Positions 17,530 through 26,581 are shown, numbered from the stretch's first letter. The stretch is DNA of 64,000 bases from Brevibacillus laterosporus LMG 15441 (GCF_000219535.2 NZ_CP007806.1:626001-690000); one strand, 5' to 3'. Numbers and translations: made by a program. Notes: generated by a model not told the origin, from the sequence alone.

Positions 17530-17573
17530 AAAACCAGCACCTTTCCTTGTTAGAAGGAGATGCTGGCTTTTAT
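17530..17573 (-). terminator. Terminator after the DUF3905 gene
   Basis: On the minus strand a stem with CCAGCA/TGCTGG ends flanked by A/T runs lies directly downstream of the DUF3905 stop. Confidence 0.75.
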
Positions 17574-17574
17574 C

Positions 17575-17928
17575 TTAATCGGTGTGATAGCTTACGTCTT
17601 TATCCAAATGGGTAAACATGTCCTTTTTCTTTCGAAGCTGTTGTTTTTCCAGTAGCTCACGGTTTTCTCGGGTATTCCAGCCAATGTCATTGGTGGGATG
17701 TACCCATTCTGGACCAGCCATGATAGCAGGGTCGACATCGCGGGACCAATTGTTTATCGGAGAATCGGCGGAATTATAGGCGCTATCCCCAATCATAATC
17801 CCGTATTGGTTAACAAAGGGAGCCTGCATGCTAATGTGTGCCTGCTTAAAGTCAGGCGCATTGATTTGATGCGGCAGTGTTTGATCAACAGCAAGTGGAT
17901 TCCTATCTGCTGGAGGCTTGCTTTTCAT
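17575..17928 (-). CDS. DUF3905 family protein
   Basis: A 117-residue hydrophilic protein matching DUF3905 of spore-forming Bacilli (FVNQYGIMIGD, SPINNWSRDVDPAIMAG, EWVHPTNDIGWNT). No catalytic motif is evident. A strong AAAGGAGG precedes the ATG. The neighbouring SspK-like gene lies 39 bases upstream on the same strand, suggesting a shared sporulation-stage transcript; that is inference. Confidence 0.8.
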   Translation of the reverse strand: MKSKPPADRNPLAVDQTLPHQINAPDFKQAHISMQAPFVNQYGIMIGDSAYNSADSPINNWSRDVDPAIMAGPEWVHPTNDIGWNTRENRELLEKQQLRKKKDMFTHLDKDVSYHTD

Positions 17929-17967
17929 AAAAAACCTCCTTTATGACAACGTATTGTACCCTGCAAA

Positions 17968-18099
17968 TTAGCGGTTTTCTTTCATCCGTTCTTGGGGCTC
18001 AGCATTAATTGAACCATTAGAGCGCACAGCCTCGGATCGTGATTTTGGACCTTGTATATCTGCGGTTTTTCCGAAGTCCTTTGATTTGTTTCGCACCAT
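17968..18099 (-). CDS. Small acid-soluble spore protein, SspK-like
   Basis: A 43-residue open frame (132 bases). It starts MVRNKSKDFG and ends with NGSINAEPQERMKENR, matching the SspK layout in which MVRNK begins the protein and the ending is a-d-G-S-I-N-x-h-P-Q-E-R-M. GGAGGG lies 7 bases before the ATG. Minor small acid-soluble spore proteins are made in the forespore and packaged in the spore core. It is short and hydrophilic with no Cys. Confidence 0.8.
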   Translation of the reverse strand: MVRNKSKDFGKTADIQGPKSRSEAVRSNGSINAEPQERMKENR

Positions 18100-18188
18100 G
18101 TGAATCCCTCCAATGATTTTCTCGCTTGTAGTATGACCTAAAATGGTACAATAAATAAGAGATAAAGTTGGAAAGGTTGGTAGTCACT

Positions 18189-18467
18189 ATGGCAAAAAAA
18201 CGTGGGAATCGCACACAAAATCAAACGAAACCGGCACAGGATGCTTTGGCTTCGGATAAATCAGGAAATAGCTTCAAGGATTTGCTAGGCGAAAATGCTT
18301 TAAGTAAGCTAAAGCAAATGGAAAAGGAATTGAAGGAAGGAAAAGAAAAGCAGGCACGCGAAGAAGCGGAAAAACGCCGCAAAGAATTAGAGGAACGAGA
18401 GAAAAATAAAAGCTTCGGTGAGCTTTTAGCGGATTACGAAAAAAAGGGGGGCAGTAAGTACTCTTGA
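18189..18467 (+). CDS. YqkE-like charged protein (DUF3886)
   Basis: About 92 residues, almost wholly charged and helical: MAKKRGN start, SFKDLLGENALSKLKQMEKE, then a long E/K/R coiled coil ending in SFGELLADYEKKGGSKYS. This matches the YqkE family of Bacilli, function unknown. ATG 18189 is chosen because family members start MAKKR; a TTG 21 bases earlier is in frame. Its stop overlaps a possible TTG start of the next small frame. Confidence 0.72.
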   Translation: MAKKRGNRTQNQTKPAQDALASDKSGNSFKDLLGENALSKLKQMEKELKEGKEKQAREEAEKRRKELEEREKNKSFGELLADYEKKGGSKYS

Positions 18468-18619
18468 AACCAGAAGACCGACGACCAGACACCTCTAAAA
18501 ATGGGATGATGAAAAAAAATACCCTAAAGGTGCGGGAAGAATCGATACGTGAGCGAGGACGCTCTATAGTAGATAGACTAAATGCTCGAAAAATGCGGGC
18601 AGAAGATCATAATAAATAG
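18464..18619 (+). CDS. 51-residue basic protein coupled to the YqkE-like gene
   Basis: An open frame starting TTG 18464 overlaps the YqkE-like stop (TTGA) and follows a G-rich stretch. The product is very basic and hydrophilic (KVREESIRERGRSIVDRLNARKM), with no recognised domain. A bidirectional terminator starts 20 bases after its stop, which supports it as the end of the operon. An internal ATG pair could be the true start. Moderate confidence. Confidence 0.5.
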   Translation: MKPEDRRPDTSKNGMMKKNTLKVREESIRERGRSIVDRLNARKMRAEDHNK

Positions 18620-18638
18620 CACCTGTTTTGATGAAAGA

Positions 18639-18666
18639 AAAAGGCCCGCACATTCGCGGGCCTTTT
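18639..18666. terminator. Bidirectional terminator
   Basis: AAAAGGCCCGC pairs with GCGGGCCTTTT across a short loop, between convergent genes. Confidence 0.92.
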
Positions 18667-18679
18667 CATTATATTCGCA

Positions 18680-19108
18680 TTAGCCAAAAATAATATGGCT
18701 TGGTTTTTGTGTTGGTGCTTCTTGTGTCGTCTCTGGAAGTACGTTTGGATAGAATTTTTTCATGGCTTCATTTCCAGATGCCGGAGCTACTTCTTGTGTT
18801 GGCAACATAGCTGGGTAGAACTTTTGAATAGTATTTGCTGCTGGCTGATCGGCTTGAGGTGCTACAGGTAACATAGCAGGAAAAAACTTGCTGAAGTTTG
18901 AATCCGTTACGTTGCTTTGTTGTTGAGTAGTTGGCAGAATTGCTGGAAAATACTTTTCGATCGATTTGTCCACTACGGGATCAGCTACGGTCTGAGCTGT
19001 GTTAGCAGGTAGTTTGAACAAATAATTTGCTTCTGCAGCAAATGCAGAGCTTACCATCAGTAATGATCCTACGGCAGCTACTCCTAGAGTCAACATAGCT
19101 TTTTTCAT
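18680..19108 (-). CDS. Secreted protein with four 22-residue K-[FY]-[FY]-P-x-x-LP repeats
   Basis: A 142-residue exported protein. The signal peptide ends at about residue 25 (SSAFA). The motif recurs at residues 52 (KYFPAILP), 74 (KFFPAMLP), 96 (KFYPAMLP) and 118 (KFYPNVLP), exactly 22 residues apart; between copies lie Gln/Thr/Pro/Ala-rich spacers. There is no Cys and no enzymatic motif. ATG 19108 is chosen because AGAGGG lies upstream and a signal peptide begins there. I recognise no family. The regular aromatic-Pro-Leu-Pro units suggest a binding or structural role at the cell or spore surface; this is inference. Confidence 0.8.
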   Translation of the reverse strand: MKKAMLTLGVAAVGSLLMVSSAFAAEANYLFKLPANTAQTVADPVVDKSIEKYFPAILPTTQQQSNVTDSNFSKFFPAMLPVAPQADQPAANTIQKFYPAMLPTQEVAPASGNEAMKKFYPNVLPETTQEAPTQKPSHIIFG

Positions 19109-19247
19109 GTTAGTCCCTCTTTTCATGTCTCTCTTTTTAGTTTGACTGGTCAGCATAAATATCTATACATTTTTCATTTTAGTTAATTTATCCAATTTGT
19201 AAAGGGGTTTTATAAAAATTAAAATAATCTGTCAATTTATATAAAAA

Positions 19248-19281
19248 AACAGGCTGAAACCCTGAAGGGATCCAGCCTGTT
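19248..19281 (-). terminator. Terminator of the YknXYZ-like operon
   Basis: AACAGGCTG pairs with CAGCCTGTT; on the minus strand a T run follows, just downstream of the permease gene. Confidence 0.85.
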
Positions 19282-19311
19282 AAGTAGTTTATTTCGTACT
19301 TTCTCTTCCGA

Positions 19312-20502
19312 TTATTCGTAACGCAATGCTTCAATTGGATCAAGCTTGGCTGCTTTGTTTGCCGGATAGATTCCAAAGAAGATCCCGATTGCACTAGAGA
19401 AGCCAAATGCGATCAGAATACTATCCCAGGATGTAACAGGAGGCATGCCTGCAAATGAGATAATAATCGAAGCTAACCCAAGTCCAAGACCGACCCCTAC
19501 ACCACCACCAATTAAGCAGACAATAATGGATTCGATCAAAAATTGGGTCAGGATATCCCGTTTTTTGGCACCTAGGGCTTTTCGAATCCCGATTTCGCGT
19601 GTGCGCTCCGTTACGGAGACGAGCATGATGTTCATTACCCCGATACCGCCCACTAAAAGAGAAATTCCGGCGATAACCGAGAAGACCATCGTAAGCATGT
19701 CAAGCATCTTCGTGATCTCTTTTAGATCATCGGCGCTGTTTTTTACCATGTAATGATCGGTATGCTTATGTACACGATTTAGATATTGCTTGGTAAAGTC
19801 CATCGCGGCTTGAATCGTAGCATTTGATTTTGCTTGAATATGGAACATGTTTACCGTTGCTTTTTCGTTATGGTTCAAATAGGTTCGTGCCGGCATGTAC
19901 ACCAGATCCTGCATGCCGCCGCCCATAAAGCCCTGCATATCATTTTTTAGAACCCCAATGACCACAAAGGAGGCATCTGACATGTAAATCCGATTTCCTA
20001 CAGCATTTCCCTGCGGAAACAATTTATCTGCTAAGCCCTTGTCTAATACCACAACATCTCGCTGTTCTTTATCGTCATCTCTGGTGTAAAAACGACCCTT
20101 CTCAATCTTATAGCTCGAATTTACCTCTAAAAAGTTACCCGTTGTCCCATATACTTGAGCACTGATATCCTTTTTCTTATCCTTGATGGTTCCGCCACCG
20201 TAGATTTGAGCCATAACATTTTGAATGTAAGGATTAATTCTTTCCAGGGTAACGGCATCATCGATGGTCAAATCATCATCCTTGACAGGTTCTTCGGTCT
20301 CCCAGCTTATCATCGCGGTAAACTTAGCATCGGCTACATTTCCGAATTGACTTGTCATCATTTCTTTTCCGCCCTTACCCATTGTCATAATGGCAATGAC
20401 GGAAGCGATGCCGATAATAATTCCTAGCATGGTTAAAATGGAGCGCAATTTATTGGACCAAATACCATCTATAGCAATGCGAAAGCTTTCGATGAGGTTC
20501 AT
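19312..20502 (-). CDS. MacB/YknZ-like ABC permease
   Basis: A 396-residue protein with a first membrane helix (LRSILTMLGIIIGIASVIAIM), a large extracellular MacB-type domain (residues about 45-250), and three C-terminal helices including VGGIGVMNIMLVSVTERTREIGIRKALGA. This is the standard FtsX/MacB permease layout. Its ATG overlaps the ATPase stop by 4 bases. Together with the adaptor and ATPase it resembles B. subtilis YknXYZ, which protects against the SDP killing toxin. Confidence 0.9.
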   Translation of the reverse strand: MNLIESFRIAIDGIWSNKLRSILTMLGIIIGIASVIAIMTMGKGGKEMMTSQFGNVADAKFTAMISWETEEPVKDDDLTIDDAVTLERINPYIQNVMAQIYGGGTIKDKKKDISAQVYGTTGNFLEVNSSYKIEKGRFYTRDDDKEQRDVVVLDKGLADKLFPQGNAVGNRIYMSDASFVVIGVLKNDMQGFMGGGMQDLVYMPARTYLNHNEKATVNMFHIQAKSNATIQAAMDFTKQYLNRVHKHTDHYMVKNSADDLKEITKMLDMLTMVFSVIAGISLLVGGIGVMNIMLVSVTERTREIGIRKALGAKKRDILTQFLIESIIVCLIGGGVGVGLGLGLASIIISFAGMPPVTSWDSILIAFGFSSAIGIFFGIYPANKAAKLDPIEALRYE

Positions 20503-21221
20503 GTAGCGAACACCTCGTTTTCATCTGCGACAGCAAAGAGTCGTTCTTTTACTTTTTCATCCTTTATAATGACACCATCTTTAAAGACAACAATACGTTC
20601 TGCGTGCTGAGCGGTATCCAATTCATGCGTGACCAGAATAATGGTAACTCCCTGTGCGTGCAATTCTTGGAAAATGGCCATAACCTCTCTAGTAGAACGG
20701 CTGTCCAGGTTTCCCGTTGGTTCATCCGCTAGCAAAATCGCCGGGCGATTCACGAGAGAACGGGCGATGGCTACACGTTGCTTTTGACCGCCGGACATCA
20801 TAGGCGGCTTGTGTTCCATACGCTCTTTTAGACCTACGCTAATGAGCGCTTCTTCTGCACGTTTTTTGCGTTCGCTTGCCGAGATGCCTGCATAAAGCAT
20901 AGGCAATTCTACATTGCGAATCGCAGAAATACGGGGCAATAGATTAAATGCCTGAAAGACGAACCCAATTTTTTGGTTTCGAAGATCAGCTTGTTGATTT
21001 TCGTTTAAGGTAGTGACCTCTACTCCGTCCAGTACATAAGAACCGGAAGAGGGGCGATCCAAGCAACCCAGCATGTTCATAAAGGTGGATTTACCAGAAC
21101 CAGAGGGCCCCATGATTGCGACGAATTCCCCTTTATTAACGGTAAAATTAACTCCTTTTAGGATGGGTAGCTCAGAATCACCGTTCATAAAGGTCTTACG
21201 AATATCAGTAACGGTTAGCAT
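20499..21221 (-). CDS. MacB/YknY-like ABC ATPase
   Basis: A 240-residue ATPase of the LolD/MacB class: Walker A GPSGSGKST, FVFQAFNLLPRISA after the Q-loop, signature MSGGQKQRVAIARSL, Walker B ILLADEPTGNLD and the H-loop LVTHELDTA. It starts after AAAGGAGG and lies 14 bases downstream of the adaptor gene. Confidence 0.92.
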   Translation of the reverse strand: MLTVTDIRKTFMNGDSELPILKGVNFTVNKGEFVAIMGPSGSGKSTFMNMLGCLDRPSSGSYVLDGVEVTTLNENQQADLRNQKIGFVFQAFNLLPRISAIRNVELPMLYAGISASERKKRAEEALISVGLKERMEHKPPMMSGGQKQRVAIARSLVNRPAILLADEPTGNLDSRSTREVMAIFQELHAQGVTIILVTHELDTAQHAERIVVFKDGVIIKDEKVKERLFAVADENEVFAT

Positions 21222-21235
21222 CTGTTTCCCTCCTT

Positions 21236-22501
21236 TTATACTGCTCCAGGTACGCCTGCTTCCATTGCCATTACAGGCATGCCTTCCATCAAATCAGCGG
21301 AAGGGCTGCTAATGACACTGTCTCCTTCATTTAGACCGCTTGTGATTTCTACATTCAAGTCACTTTCTGTACCGGTTTGTACGGGACGTTTTTTCGCCAG
21401 ACCGTTTTCTACAACCCAGACAAAGGAACCGCTTGGATCATTCACAACCGCTTGGAAAGGGACAACAAGAATGTTGTTTTTATTGGTGATCATAATATCG
21501 ACATCGACATTAAAGCCAGGTTTTAGTACAGAGACAGCCTGATCCAATTCCAATGTAACATTCACTTTTGTTTTTCCTGTCGTTTCCCCTTTTTGAATCT
21601 TTGTAGCCAGCGGCGAAATACGGGTTACTGTAGCTGCTGCTTTTTCTTTGCCCATAGAAGTGCCGCTTACAAGTGCTTTTTGTCCCAATTGAATCTCTTT
21701 TACATCTGATTCGTTAATATCTGCTACTACTTGTAATTTTGTCACATCACCCATCGTAATGATTTCTGTACCCTTCGTCACGGCTTGACCATTCTTAGCA
21801 TCCACCTTTAAAACGGTACCGGAGAAAGGAGCCACCACGGTGGATTGAGAGCTTTGCTTCGCTAGCTCCGCTTTTTTTACCTGTAGCTGGTTAATCTGTG
21901 CTTGAACGGAAGCAATATCTGTGCTTTTTGGACCTTTTTTATTGAGGGCTAATTCGCTCTGGGACATTTTAAGAGATGATTGCGCTTGGGATAATGAGTC
22001 CTTAGCCTTGTCCAAATCAGTGGCAGGAGAAGCACCAGCCTCTACCAATTGTTTGGTACGGTTGTATTCCTTCTCGGCAGAGTCAACCTTTTCTTTCTCT
22101 TGACGAACGCGTTCTTCCTGTTGGGCAATCGTTTCAGGTTCTTTGCCTGATTTAACACGATTTAGTTCAGCATGCTGCGAAGCGATTTGCGCATCAATGG
22201 ATGCCATTTCGCTTGATAGATCGGTAACATCTATACGAGCAATGACTTGATTTGCTGTAACCTTGTCCCCTTCTTGTACGTTAAATTGCAGCAAGGTCCC
22301 ATTATTTGGGGAGAAAAGCGTAACCTCTTGCTTTGCTTTAACCATTCCTGATGCCATTACTTTGTTTTCAATGCTTCCTTTTACAACAGGAATGACGGAA
22401 ACAGGAAGGCCTGTTGCGTCGACAGCGGTCAATTTCAAATAACCATAGGCGCCGGCGACTAGTACTCCAGCTGCAATAACACCCCACCAACGTTTCTTCA
22501 T
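21236..22501 (-). CDS. MacA/YknX-like membrane-fusion adaptor
   Basis: About 421 residues: an N-terminal membrane anchor (KRWWGVIAAGVLVAGAYGYL), a biotinyl-lipoyl-like half (LLQFNVQEGDKVTANQVIARID), a long coiled-coil hairpin (residues about 95-185), the second lipoyl half (VVAPFSGTVLKVDAKNGQ), a beta-barrel and the C-terminal proximal domain. ATG 22501 is preferred because AGGAGG lies just upstream; the frame is open 15 codons further. First gene of the three-gene export operon. Confidence 0.9.
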   Translation of the reverse strand: MKKRWWGVIAAGVLVAGAYGYLKLTAVDATGLPVSVIPVVKGSIENKVMASGMVKAKQEVTLFSPNNGTLLQFNVQEGDKVTANQVIARIDVTDLSSEMASIDAQIASQHAELNRVKSGKEPETIAQQEERVRQEKEKVDSAEKEYNRTKQLVEAGASPATDLDKAKDSLSQAQSSLKMSQSELALNKKGPKSTDIASVQAQINQLQVKKAELAKQSSQSTVVAPFSGTVLKVDAKNGQAVTKGTEIITMGDVTKLQVVADINESDVKEIQLGQKALVSGTSMGKEKAAATVTRISPLATKIQKGETTGKTKVNVTLELDQAVSVLKPGFNVDVDIMITNKNNILVVPFQAVVNDPSGSFVWVVENGLAKKRPVQTGTESDLNVEITSGLNEGDSVISSPSADLMEGMPVMAMEAGVPGAV

Positions 22502-22747
22502 AATAGCCTCCTTAAAAAATTTGTTTACAATGGATTTACGCATCAACTGCTAAATGGTTACAAAAATTTATGTTAAATTAGTAAAACGTAAGGAATAACA
22601 GTATTATAATAATCTTTAGAAGAGACTGATTTTTAAATTGACGTGATTCCGTTAAATTCTGCGTGATAGAATAGAGAGGATATCGCGTACAATAATAAGC
22701 ATCAGTTTATTATTAGTTTTGCAACTTACGATTCAGGGGGTATTATC

Positions 22748-24106
22748 GTGACAAAAGCGATCCGTTTTAGTTATGACAAAGCATTGCCATTCGTTTCCGA
22801 GCATGAAATGAAGCATTTAGAAGCGGCTGTAGGGCTAGCGCATCAACAATTACATGAGGGTACAGGTGCAGGTAGCGATTATCTAGGCTGGGTAGACCTA
22901 CCGGATACATACGATAAAGAAGAATACGCACGTATTAAAGCGGCGGCAGAAAAAATCAAAGCTGATTCTGATGTATTGCTCGTTATTGGTATCGGAGGCT
23001 CCTATCTTGGAGCTAAGGCAGTAATTGATGTACTAGGGCATACATTCTATAACTCTTTAACAAAAGAACAGCGCAAAGCACCTGAGATTTATTTCGTGGG
23101 TAATAATATTAGCCCTGTCTATTTGACTCACCTTATGCAGGTTATTGAAGGCAAGGAGGTTTCGGTCAACATTATTTCTAAATCCGGAACCACTACAGAG
23201 CCAGCTATCGCTTTCCGTATTTTCCGTGAGTTCATGGAGAAAAAGTATGGCAAGGAAGAAGCGCGTAAACGCATTTACGCAACAACAGATAAAGCGCGCG
23301 GGGCTTTGAAGCAAGTAGCGAACGAAGAAGGTTATGAGAGCTTCGTTATTCCAGATAATGTTGGTGGACGCTTCTCTGTTTTAACAGCAGTAGGATTGTT
23401 GCCTATCGCTGTATCAGGTGCAGATATCGATGCCTTGATGAGTGGGGCACAGACGGCTCGTCAGCGCTATATGAATCCAGCTCTTGAAGAAAATGAATGC
23501 TATCAATATGCTGCTATCCGCAATTGCTTATTACGCAAAGGGAAGCAAATTGAGATGCTAGTAAGCTACGAACCTCAATTCCATTATTTCAATGAATGGT
23601 GGAAGCAGTTGTTTGGAGAGTCTGAAGGCAAGGATGGTCGCGGAATCTTCCCGGCTGCTGCTGATTTCTCTGCTGACCTTCATTCTATGGGGCAATTTAT
23701 TCAAGACGGCTCGCGCAATTTGTTTGAAACGGTGCTTTCCGTTGCACAACCAGCTACTGACGTTGAAATCATGCAGGATGCCGCTAATTTAGATGGCTTG
23801 AACTTCCTTAGTGGAAAAGGCATGGATTTTGTTAACAAAAAGGCAATGGAAGGCACGATGTTAGCGCACATGGACGGCGGCGTTCCTAACCTTGTAGTTG
23901 AATTGCCTGAGCTATCAGCGTATCATATTGGTGAGCTTCTTTATTTCTTTGAAAAAGCATGCGGCATCAGCGGTTATCTGCTAGGTGTGAATCCATTTGA
24001 TCAGCCTGGCGTAGAGGCTTATAAAGCGAACATGTTCGCACTTCTTGGTAAGCCAGGTTTTGAAAAGCAGAAGGCTGAGCTGGAGGCCCGCTTAAAAGGA
24101 CAGTAA
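22748..24106 (+). CDS. pgi: Glucose-6-phosphate isomerase
   Basis: A 452-residue glycolytic enzyme interconverting glucose 6-phosphate and fructose 6-phosphate. Recognisable segments are [33 protein letters not shown] (phosphate site), [16 protein letters not shown] and the C-terminal [12 protein letters not shown]. The start is GTG after a G-rich SD (CAGGGGG). It is full length, with the next gene 3 bases downstream. Confidence 0.97.
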   Translation: MTKAIRFSYDKALPFVSEHEMKHLEAAVGLAHQQLHEGTGAGSDYLGWVDLPDTYDKEEYARIKAAAEKIKADSDVLLVIGIGGSYLGAKAVIDVLGHTFYNSLTKEQRKAPEIYFVGNNISPVYLTHLMQVIEGKEVSVNIISKSGTTTEPAIAFRIFREFMEKKYGKEEARKRIYATTDKARGALKQVANEEGYESFVIPDNVGGRFSVLTAVGLLPIAVSGADIDALMSGAQTARQRYMNPALEENECYQYAAIRNCLLRKGKQIEMLVSYEPQFHYFNEWWKQLFGESEGKDGRGIFPAAADFSADLHSMGQFIQDGSRNLFETVLSVAQPATDVEIMQDAANLDGLNFLSGKGMDFVNKKAMEGTMLAHMDGGVPNLVVELPELSAYHIGELLYFFEKACGISGYLLGVNPFDQPGVEAYKANMFALLGKPGFEKQKAELEARLKGQ

Positions 24107-24109
24107 ACC

Positions 24110-24340
24110 ATGTATTTAACTGTAAAGGAAACAGCTGCTTATCTGGATATGCCTGAATGGTTTATACGAGAAAAGATAGCGGAGAGACGTATCCGTGCCG
24201 TCCATAATGGTGAGGACTACTTTATTAATAAGGAGCAGTTTACTTATCATATGGAGGAGCTAGAGAGACTCAAGGCTTTTGAAGAGGCGGAAAAATTCGA
24301 GCCAATTCCCGAAAGCTATGATTACAAGGACGAAGATTAA
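24110..24340 (+). CDS. Excisionase/MerR-like helix-turn-helix small protein
   Basis: A 76-residue protein with an excisionase-type winged-helix start (LTVKETAAYLDMPEWFIREKIAERRIRAVHNGEDYFI) and an acidic C-terminus. It begins 3 bases after pgi and is probably co-translated. It is not near any integrase, so a phage role is unlikely. DNA binding is inferred from the helix-turn-helix. Confidence 0.75.
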   Translation: MYLTVKETAAYLDMPEWFIREKIAERRIRAVHNGEDYFINKEQFTYHMEELERLKAFEEAEKFEPIPESYDYKDED

Positions 24341-24354
24341 TAATTTCACATTGA

Positions 24355-24453
24355 TCTACTGGGGGAGTCCTAACTTGCAGGGCTGAGAGGACAGAGCGTG
24401 TCTGTTGACCCTTTTTACCTGATCCAGGTCATGCTGGCGAAGGGAAGTGGTTA
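24355..24453 (+). ncRNA. TPP riboswitch (THI element)
   Basis: Conserved thi-box elements appear in order: GGGGGAGTCC, GGGCTGAGAGG, TGACCC, ACCTGATCCAGGTCATGCTGGCG and AGGGAAGTGG (in pieces at 24360-24452). It is followed by an intrinsic terminator and then thiO, fitting transcriptional control by thiamine pyrophosphate. Confidence 0.97.
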
Positions 24454-24473
24454 GATTTGGTGTTGGTGATTTT

Positions 24474-24506
24474 CCCACTTTTCCTGCGCGGAGAAGTGGG
24501 TTTTTT
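24474..24506 (+). terminator. Expression-platform terminator of the TPP riboswitch
   Basis: CCCACTTTTC pairs with GAGAAGTGGG and is followed by six T residues, about 20 bases after the aptamer and 64 bases before thiO. Confidence 0.92.
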
Positions 24507-24570
24507 CATTTCTTTGTGTAGAGAGCCAATCGATTCCCCACTCAGTAGATACGAGAAAGGGTGAAGGACA

Positions 24571-25701
24571 ATGAAAAGCTGTTCAGACATCATTGTGATT
24601 GGCGGAGGAATTATTGGTTTGGCGATTGCCACGGAACTTGCTCCTGTAGGCATGACGGTTACTCTCATCGAAAAGGGAGTGTTTGGAGGGGAGGCATCCG
24701 TTGCAGCGGCGGGAATGCTTGCTCCTTTAAAGGAATTTACGAAGCCAGGGCCACTTCTTGACATGGGAATATGTTCATTGGATCTTTATAAGAATTGGGT
24801 GCTTGAACTGAAGGAGGCTACCGGCATTGATTGCCAGCTATCTACAGCAGGTATTTTGACAGTAGCCATGACCGACATGGAGGAGGAGTGGTTGCAGGAG
24901 CGCTACCAGTGGCAAAAGTCTGAAGGTTATGATATCCGATTGTTGTCTGGAAAAGAAGTGCAGAAACAAGAGCCACATCTATCAAAAATGGTACGCCAAG
25001 CCATCTATTCTCCACACGAGGCTGACATCAATAACCGTCTGTTAGTAGAAGCCCTAGTGATACAGGCCAAAAACCGACATGTTCGTTTATTCCAAAATAC
25101 TGCTGTAATCAAATTAAAGCATACTGGAAGGAAAATGACAGGCGTTGTAACAGAGAAAGGGGAGCTGGAAGCTAATCACGTGATTGTAGCAGCCGGGGCG
25201 TGGACTGCTGATATCTTACGTCAGGTGGGAGTGAATGTACCTGTCTATCCAGTAAGGGGACAAATCGCGGCGGTTGATTCGAATCATTTGCCTCTTTCCC
25301 ATGTAGTCTTTGGAAAAAACGGCTATCTAGTGCCTAAGCAGGATAGACGAATTATTGTTGGAGCTACAGAAGATTTAGCCGGCTTTGATCGCTCTTCCAC
25401 TGTTTATGGTGTTTCGAAAGTATTAACGGGGGCAATGTCAATTGTACCAGCGATTTCTGAAGCTCCATTTTTACAGGCTTGGGCAGGATTACGGCCTGCT
25501 ACGGCTGATGGACATCCTATTTTAGGGCCAGTGCCAAACTGGAGTGGGCTAACCCTAGCCTGCGGACATTACCGGAATGGAATCCTGTTAGCACCGATTA
25601 CGGCGAAGTTGATCGCCGAATATGTCAGTTCAGATGAAACAGAGCATATGAATCCTTTCTTGCCTAATAGGTTCAGTCTTGTTTCGTCCGAGGAAAAATG
25701 A
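24571..25701 (+). CDS. thiO: Glycine oxidase ThiO
   Basis: A 376-residue FAD enzyme oxidising glycine to the imine used for the thiazole of thiamine. The dinucleotide site GGGIIGLAIATEL is at the N-terminus, then EASVAAAGMLAP, YPVRGQIAAVD and the C-terminal GHYRNGILLAP FAD segment. The upstream TPP riboswitch confirms the thiamine role. Unlike typical operons, thiS, thiG and thiF do not follow; the next gene is a DUF3888 protein. Confidence 0.93.
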   Translation: MKSCSDIIVIGGGIIGLAIATELAPVGMTVTLIEKGVFGGEASVAAAGMLAPLKEFTKPGPLLDMGICSLDLYKNWVLELKEATGIDCQLSTAGILTVAMTDMEEEWLQERYQWQKSEGYDIRLLSGKEVQKQEPHLSKMVRQAIYSPHEADINNRLLVEALVIQAKNRHVRLFQNTAVIKLKHTGRKMTGVVTEKGELEANHVIVAAGAWTADILRQVGVNVPVYPVRGQIAAVDSNHLPLSHVVFGKNGYLVPKQDRRIIVGATEDLAGFDRSSTVYGVSKVLTGAMSIVPAISEAPFLQAWAGLRPATADGHPILGPVPNWSGLTLACGHYRNGILLAPITAKLIAEYVSSDETEHMNPFLPNRFSLVSSEEK

Positions 25702-25774
25702 GGAGAAGGCGCTCACCCTTTTCATAAAGCATGGGAGTTTGAGGAAGGTTAACAGAAAAAGGAGATGATCGCAG

Positions 25775-26536
25775 ATGAAGCAATGGGCAAATAGATGGCA
25801 GCATATGGTGATAGTTGCTTTTACTTTGCTTCTGTTTACTGTATCTACCTCTTCAGAGATCGCATGGGCTCAACTACCATCTCCTGTACCTTCTGATCCG
25901 ATACAAGGAGCTCTTATTTTGACGATGAATCCCCATGTAATCAAAGCAATCACTCACTACTATGGTTATCCACGAGCCTATGATCTATCCTCAGCCAAGG
26001 TGGTAGGTGTCTCTCGTCTAACCAATCAGCCTCATTCCTATGAAGCTGTTTTTCAGGTGAAAACCTATGAGGGAAATCATTCACCGCCTTTTGCAATTGA
26101 AACGATTAAGCTTGCAGTACACCCAAACGGGGTACAATTGACTGGATATTCTCATGAAGGCGACGAGTGGGAGGAAAAGCGCAAGGTGGAGGAGCAACAG
26201 GTACAAAAGGAATTTGAGGATTACTTTCAAATAAAACTGGCTGGCTATCAGCAAATCGGATATTACCAAATTGCTCACCAATATCGCGATGAGCCTGATA
26301 ATGCCTTACTCTTGCTGAATCAGGAATTGCTTTCCCAAAAAGAAGCGATTCAAAAGCAAGTTTATCTATTGCCTATGACCTTTCTTGGTAAACGGGACGG
26401 CTACATCTTGTATAAGCGACCAGATGGGCGGCAGATCGTCTATTTCCTGCTTAAGGAGCTAGGGACCTGGAAGCTGGATAAGATGAAGCATGTACCTAGT
26501 AAGGAAGTGTCGAAAGTCAGCTTGGCATTCGTCTAG
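25775..26536 (+). CDS. Secreted DUF3888-type protein
   Basis: A 253-residue exported protein with a signal peptide (cleavage near IAWA, residue 32). The segment LTMNPHVIKAITHYYGYPRA and the strands around YEAVFQVKTYEGNHSPPFAIETI match DUF3888 proteins of Bacillales. No catalytic residues are known. The C-terminal half, from residue about 140, is separate and unrecognised. A strong bidirectional terminator follows. It could be cotranscribed with thiO but has its own SD (AAAGGAGA). Confidence 0.7.
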   Translation: MKQWANRWQHMVIVAFTLLLFTVSTSSEIAWAQLPSPVPSDPIQGALILTMNPHVIKAITHYYGYPRAYDLSSAKVVGVSRLTNQPHSYEAVFQVKTYEGNHSPPFAIETIKLAVHPNGVQLTGYSHEGDEWEEKRKVEEQQVQKEFEDYFQIKLAGYQQIGYYQIAHQYRDEPDNALLLLNQELLSQKEAIQKQVYLLPMTFLGKRDGYILYKRPDGRQIVYFLLKELGTWKLDKMKHVPSKEVSKVSLAFV

Positions 26537-26543
26537 AATAGCT

Positions 26544-26581
26544 CAAAAGCCGTCAGCAACTTGAAATGCTGACGGCTTTTG
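26544..26581. terminator. Strong bidirectional terminator
   Basis: CAAAAGCCGTCAGCA pairs perfectly with TGCTGACGGCTTTTG, between convergent genes. Confidence 0.95.

Noticed and set aside
24110-24340. Phage excisionase
   Set aside because: Excisionase-like fold, but no integrase or phage genes nearby and tight coupling to pgi.
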